Origin: Rhodococcus sp. (in: high G+C Gram-positive bacteria)
Lineage (GTDB): Bacteria > Actinomycetota > Actinomycetes > Mycobacteriales > Mycobacteriaceae
DNA length: 9,201 nt
Reading direction: 5' to 3'
Assembly (NCBI GenBank): GCA_012515885.1
Contig: JAAYXN010000391.1
Location: 1 to 9,201, forward strand
The position numbers and the translations under genes were made by a program. The notes beneath the pieces are model-generated. The model was not told the origin of the DNA and did no database searches. It saw only the letters and a list, made by a program, of their open reading frames with translations. Position 1 is the first letter of the stretch. Every line of letters begins with the position of its first letter. This document shows, in pieces, positions 6,646 to 9,201 of this stretch.

Positions 6646-6937
6646 TGCTGTCGGGTCGTCTTCGGCCCGGTCCTCAAGGCTCGATCAGCTGTTCCCCGAG
6701 TCGGGTTCTGATGCAGCTCGCGGTGAGGCACCCGAGCTATACAACCCGTTTACCGGCAAGGTGATCGTCCCTGGTGAAGACCAGGCACTGCCTCAGGCTG
6801 CACTGTTGGGGTTGGAGCCGCCGCGCTACTGCACGCAGTGCGGGCGACGCATGGTGGTGCAGATCAGCCCGGACGGCTGGTGGGCTAAGTGCTCGCGTCA
6901 CGGAGTGTCGGACTCCGCCCAGGGCGGACAGCGGTAG
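6632..6937 (+). CDS. bsaP: BsaP, biotin synthase auxiliary protein
   Basis: A 101-residue protein starting inside the end of bioB. The core is conserved-looking: ELYNPFTGKV (35-44), GLEPPRYCTQCGRRM (60-74), then SPDGWWAKCSRHG (79-91). The cysteines give CX2C (67, 70), then Cys87 and His90, a pattern suited to binding zinc or an iron-sulfur cluster. The first 25 residues are Ser-rich and probably disordered. This matches the small gene next to bioB in mycobacteria (Rv1590), reported to be needed for BioB to convert dethiobiotin to biotin, perhaps by supporting its auxiliary cluster. The overlap with bioB (14 nt, different frame) and weak ribosome site suggest translational coupling. The mechanism is not known from this sequence; identification is by size, motif and position. 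Confidence 0.88.
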   Translation: MTRSDAVGSSSARSSRLDQLFPESGSDAARGEAPELYNPFTGKVIVPGEDQALPQAALLGLEPPRYCTQCGRRMVVQISPDGWWAKCSRHGVSDSAQGGQR

Positions 6938-6947
6938 CGTCCCTAGC

Positions 6948-7598
6948 GTGAGCGCTGTCCCCGGTGTGAGTCCCGACCCAGGTGTCTATTCGCTGCCGCG
7001 AATCGTGCTCACTGTCGTGGCCTCGTCGATCGTGGCTGGCGCACTTATCGGGCTCCTGTGGGGTGCGCTGGTTTCCGGCCAGCAGTTCCTCATCGCTGGC
7101 GGACAGCCCGCCGTCTTGCTACCTAAGACGGAACTGAACCGCTACAACGCGGGCGCGATCTTTGCGTGCATTGGTGTGCCATTCGGCATTGCGGTGGCGC
7201 TAGCGGCGTGGCAGATGCGACGGTGCCGCGGTGTGACTCTGCTCGCCGCGATTGTCGGTGCCGCGGCCCTCGGAGCAGCTGCTATGGCTGCGACAGGGCT
7301 TGGTGTCCAGGTGCTGCGATTCGATTCGATCACCGACGCGGTTCCGGTGGGGCAGGTCGTGACTACTGCGCCGGGCATGGCCACGCCGTGGATGCTGATG
7401 TTCGCGCCGTTGGCCAGTGCGGTGACGATTGCGATTGCGGCGCTACTGAGCCCGCACGACGATCTGGGGGTCGGTGACGCGCTGTACGGGCCTGAAGAAC
7501 CCGACGCTGAACTGGAAGGTTCCGAGACCGATCGCGCAGGCACAGATCAGGTGGGCGGTTTGAGCGCCGCAAACTCGTCGGTGACGCGCAACGCCTGA
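6948..7598 (+). CDS. Four-helix membrane protein, DUF2567-like, in the biotin operon
   Basis: A 216-residue integral membrane protein of unknown function. Four hydrophobic segments are visible: about 19-42, 67-89, 95-119 and 147-167. Between the first two lies a roughly 25-residue loop (GQQFLIAGGQPAVLLPKTEL) and between the last two a loop with FDSITDAVPVGQVVTTAPG. The C-terminal 48 residues are acidic and probably disordered. It resembles the mycobacterial Rv1591 family (DUF2567), which also follows bioB and bsaP. The GTG start at 6948, 10 nt after the bsaP stop, is chosen for spacing and because the upstream frame is a shadow of bsaP; another GTG at 6963 is possible. Its tail overlaps the convergent nrtR gene by 52 nt. 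The position implies co-expression with bioB, but no transport or enzyme motif is seen and I assign no function. Confidence 0.82.
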   Translation: MSAVPGVSPDPGVYSLPRIVLTVVASSIVAGALIGLLWGALVSGQQFLIAGGQPAVLLPKTELNRYNAGAIFACIGVPFGIAVALAAWQMRRCRGVTLLAAIVGAAALGAAAMAATGLGVQVLRFDSITDAVPVGQVVTTAPGMATPWMLMFAPLASAVTIAIAALLSPHDDLGVGDALYGPEEPDAELEGSETDRAGTDQVGGLSAANSSVTRNA

Positions 7599-8287
7599 TC
7601 GGTGAACCGGTAGAGCGCGGGTGGTCGCCCGCCAGATCGGCCGGACCGCGCGATATGCCCGGTCGCGGTGATGACGCCACGTCGGCTCAAGACGCGTTGC
7701 AGGTTCGTTGCGTCGACTTGGTAACCCAGTGCAGCGCAGTAAATTTCACGTAGCTCGGACATGGAGAACTCGTCGGGAGCTAGTGCGAACGCGATGTTGG
7801 TATAGGAGAGCTTGGCGGCCAGTCGGGTGCGTGCGTGTTCGACGATGATGCGGTGGTCAAACGCCATCTCCGGCAGATTCGACACGGCATGCCATGCGGT
7901 GTCCGGTGGCAGGGTCGGATCGGCGGGGAGGGGGACAAGGCCGAGGAATGTGGATGCGATTGTGCGCGGGCCAGGGACTCGGTGCGGTTCGCCAAACACG
8001 GAGAGCTGTTCGAGGTGGGCCACATCGCGCACGTCGACCTTCTCGGCAAGTTGACGTCGCACGGATAAGTCGAGGTCTTCCTCGTCGCCGAGACGTCCGC
8101 CAGGAAGTGACCATGTGCCTTTTTGCGGGTCGAGGGCTCGCTGCCACAGCAGGACGGCCAGCTCAAGGGGGCCGGTATCGCTCGATCGCCGCGGATCATC
8201 CGGTTGACCTGCATTGATGCAGTCTGATGCGGGTCGTACCTGGAGCACCGCGGCGAGCACCTCGTGCGTAGTGCTACCATGAACCAT
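7547..8287 (-). CDS. nrtR: NrtR-type regulator: degenerate Nudix domain plus winged helix
   Basis: A 246-residue protein with an N-terminal Nudix-like domain (about 8-155) and a C-terminal winged HTH (about 165-230: FSMSELREIYCAALG, then TNLQRVLSRRG, SGRSGGRPPALYRF). This is the NrtR architecture, transcription factors of NAD metabolism that respond to ADP-ribose or related nucleotides. The Nudix box runs from Gly64 to Val86 but its REUXEE core reads RQLAEK: the Glu after Arg is Gln79, and the second Glu of the EE pair is Lys83. Hydrolase activity is therefore doubtful, as is common in the family. An ATG at 8299 extends the frame by 4 residues but lies inside a TATGAT element; ATG 8287 sits where the transcript should start. 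It diverges from nadA over 80 bp containing its probable operator, and overlaps the membrane gene by 52 nt at its end. Confidence 0.9.
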   Translation of the reverse strand: MVHGSTTHEVLAAVLQVRPASDCINAGQPDDPRRSSDTGPLELAVLLWQRALDPQKGTWSLPGGRLGDEEDLDLSVRRQLAEKVDVRDVAHLEQLSVFGEPHRVPGPRTIASTFLGLVPLPADPTLPPDTAWHAVSNLPEMAFDHRIIVEHARTRLAAKLSYTNIAFALAPDEFSMSELREIYCAALGYQVDATNLQRVLSRRGVITATGHIARSGRSGGRPPALYRFTDQALRVTDEFAALKPPT

Positions 8288-8294
8288 GTTTTCG

Positions 8295-8324
8295 ATCATA
8301 AGTCGAAAACCAAGTTTTCGACAA
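8295..8324 (-). promoter_or_regulatory. Probable nrtR promoter, leaderless
   Basis: Minus strand: TTGTCG (8324-8319), 18-nt spacer, TATGAT (8300-8295), then seven bases to ATG 8287, which should be the first transcribed codon. There is no ribosome site before either candidate ATG. No convincing nadA promoter was found in the same gap. Confidence 0.58.
8302..8322. promoter_or_regulatory. Probable NrtR operator, 21-bp perfect palindrome
   Basis: Arms GTCGAAAAC and GTTTTCGAC separated by CAA, perfectly symmetrical. It fills the spacer of the nrtR promoter and lies 46-66 nt before nadA, so one site could control both genes. A third half-site GTTTTCGA at 8288-8295 faces it across seven bases. Assignment to NrtR rests on position; I cannot confirm the family consensus here. 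Confidence 0.72.
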
Positions 8325-8354
8325 TTCGGGCTTTAAGACGTCCGGGTTCAGGCT

Positions 8355-8361
8355 AAAGGAG
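8355..8361 (+). promoter_or_regulatory. Ribosome binding site of nadA
   Basis: AAAGGAG with a six-base spacer to ATG 8368. A strong site, which shows that nadA, unlike nrtR, has a leader. Confidence 0.85.
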
Positions 8362-8367
8362 CACACC

Positions 8368-9201
8368 ATGACGAGCACAACGTTGTGGGAGGGGAGCGCG
8401 CAGATCGTTGACGCGCCCGGCGGATACACCGGTGTCGAAGCCAACGAAGAGTGGGCTGCCGAGATCAAGCGCCTCGCCCGTGAGCGCGGGGCCACCCTGC
8501 TCGCGCACAACTACCAGCTGCCTGAAATCCAAGACGTTGCCGATCACGTCGGCGACTCGCTGGCACTATCTCGCATCGCCGCCGAGGCACCCGAAGACAC
8601 CATCGTCTTTTGCGGCGTGCACTTTATGGCCGAGACCGCGAAGATCCTGAGCCCAGAAAAGACCGTCCTCATCCCAGACGAGCGGGCCGGTTGCTCGCTC
8701 GCGGACTCGATCACCGCCGCAGACCTGCGGGCCTGGAAAGACGAGTACCCAGATGCTGTGGTCGTCTCATATGTCAACACCACCGCAGAGGTAAAGGGAC
8801 TCACTGACATTTGCTGCACGTCGTCCAATGCTGTCGACGTCGTAGCCTCGATCGATCCTGATCGTGAAGTGCTGTTCCTGCCCGACCAGTTCCTCGGTGC
8901 GCACGTCAAACGCGTCACCGGCCGCGAGAACATGCACATTTGGGCGGGCGAATGCCACGTCCACGCAGGCATCAACGGTGACGAACTCGCTGCTAAGGCG
9001 AAGTCGCACCCAGACGCTGACCTCTTCGTGCACCCCGAATGCGGCTGCGCCACGTCGGCGCTCTACCTCGCTGGTGAAGGATTCGTCCCGGACGAGAAGG
9101 TCAAGATCCTTTCGACCGGCGGCATGCTCGACGCGGCTCGTGAGACAGGTGCCCGTCAGGTTTTGGTCGCCACCGAGGTCGGCATGCTGCACCAGCTGCG
9201 C
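8368..9201 (+). CDS. nadA: NadA, quinolinate synthase, C-terminus missing
   Basis: Condenses iminoaspartate with dihydroxyacetone phosphate to quinolinate in de novo NAD synthesis, using a 4Fe-4S cluster; cytosolic. The window holds the first 278 residues of an expected about 350. Seen: LLAHNYQLPEIQDVADHVGDSL (45-65), FCGVHFMAETAKIL (81-94), the first cluster cysteine in ERAGCSLADS (Cys109), VVSYVNTTAEVK (132-143), FLPDQFLG (170-177), the second cluster cysteine in WAGECHVH (Cys196; spacing of 87 from the first as in E. coli NadA), and HPECGCA (222-228). The third cluster cysteine should lie past the right edge. The ATG has AAAGGAG 6 nt upstream. The nadBC genes, normally next, would be outside the window. 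Confidence 0.96.
   Translation, partial: MTSTTLWEGSAQIVDAPGGYTGVEANEEWAAEIKRLARERGATLLAHNYQLPEIQDVADHVGDSLALSRIAAEAPEDTIVFCGVHFMAETAKILSPEKTVLIPDERAGCSLADSITAADLRAWKDEYPDAVVVSYVNTTAEVKGLTDICCTSSNAVDVVASIDPDREVLFLPDQFLGAHVKRVTGRENMHIWAGECHVHAGINGDELAAKAKSHPDADLFVHPECGCATSALYLAGEGFVPDEKVKILSTGGMLDAARETGARQVLVATEVGMLHQLR

Noticed and set aside
6774..6947. Longer membrane protein starting at 6774
   Set aside because: The extra 58 residues are a shadow of bsaP in another frame (rich in Arg, Trp and Cys) and bear no relation to the family.
8323..8367. A promoter for nadA in the nrtR-nadA gap
   Set aside because: TTTAAG and TAAGAC at 8332-8339 lack a -35 at usable spacing; no TANNNT fits. nadA must have a promoter here, but I cannot place it.

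Overview
The window looks like a chromosomal stretch from a high-GC actinobacterium of the order Mycobacteriales (Corynebacteriales), a relative of Rhodococcus, Gordonia, Hoyosella or Mycobacterium. The grounds are high-GC codon use, frequent GTG starts, TANNNT-type -10 elements, apparently leaderless promoters, and a gene order (bioB, bsaP, DUF2567-like gene, nrtR, nadA) that I recall from mycobacteria around Rv1589-Rv1594. The genus cannot be fixed from the sequence alone. There are no RNA genes, mobile elements or CRISPR arrays, and coding density is very high.

Layout. (1) At 1-1324, minus strand, is the N-terminal part of an exported TAP-like alpha/beta-hydrolase that runs off the left edge. 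(2) At 1424-4635 is the core biotin cluster: bioA on the minus strand, diverging from a bioF-bioD operon on the plus strand (GTGA overlap). The 90-bp space between bioA and bioF holds two near-identical palindromes. (3) At 4624-5373, minus strand, is a TetR-family regulator, most likely BioQ. Its end overlaps the end of bioD and it carries an unusual pentapeptide-repeat tail. (4) At 5605-7598, plus strand, is an apparent operon of bioB, bsaP and a four-helix membrane protein. It is preceded by a good promoter with two more BioQ-type palindromes at its start point. (5) At 7547-8287, minus strand, is an NrtR-type regulator (Nudix-like plus winged helix), diverging from nadA. nadA starts at 8368 and runs off the right edge. 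An imperfectly spaced set of GTTTTCGA half-sites, including a 21-bp perfect palindrome, sits over the nrtR promoter.

How it works together. BioF, BioA, BioD and BioB are the four late steps of biotin synthesis (pimeloyl thioester to KAPA, DAPA, dethiobiotin, biotin). BsaP is the small accessory protein reported to be needed by mycobacterial-type BioB. BioQ probably represses both divergent promoter regions when biotin is sufficient. No bioC, bioH, bioW or bioI is present, so the pimeloyl precursor must come from elsewhere. NrtR probably controls nadA, the quinolinate synthase of de novo NAD synthesis, and its own gene. The most interesting material is regulatory: four BioQ-like operators in two different geometries, three promoters that seem to make leaderless mRNAs, the three-half-site nrtR operator, the repeat tail of BioQ, and an uncharacterised membrane protein locked into the biotin operon. 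Most genes are otherwise conventional.
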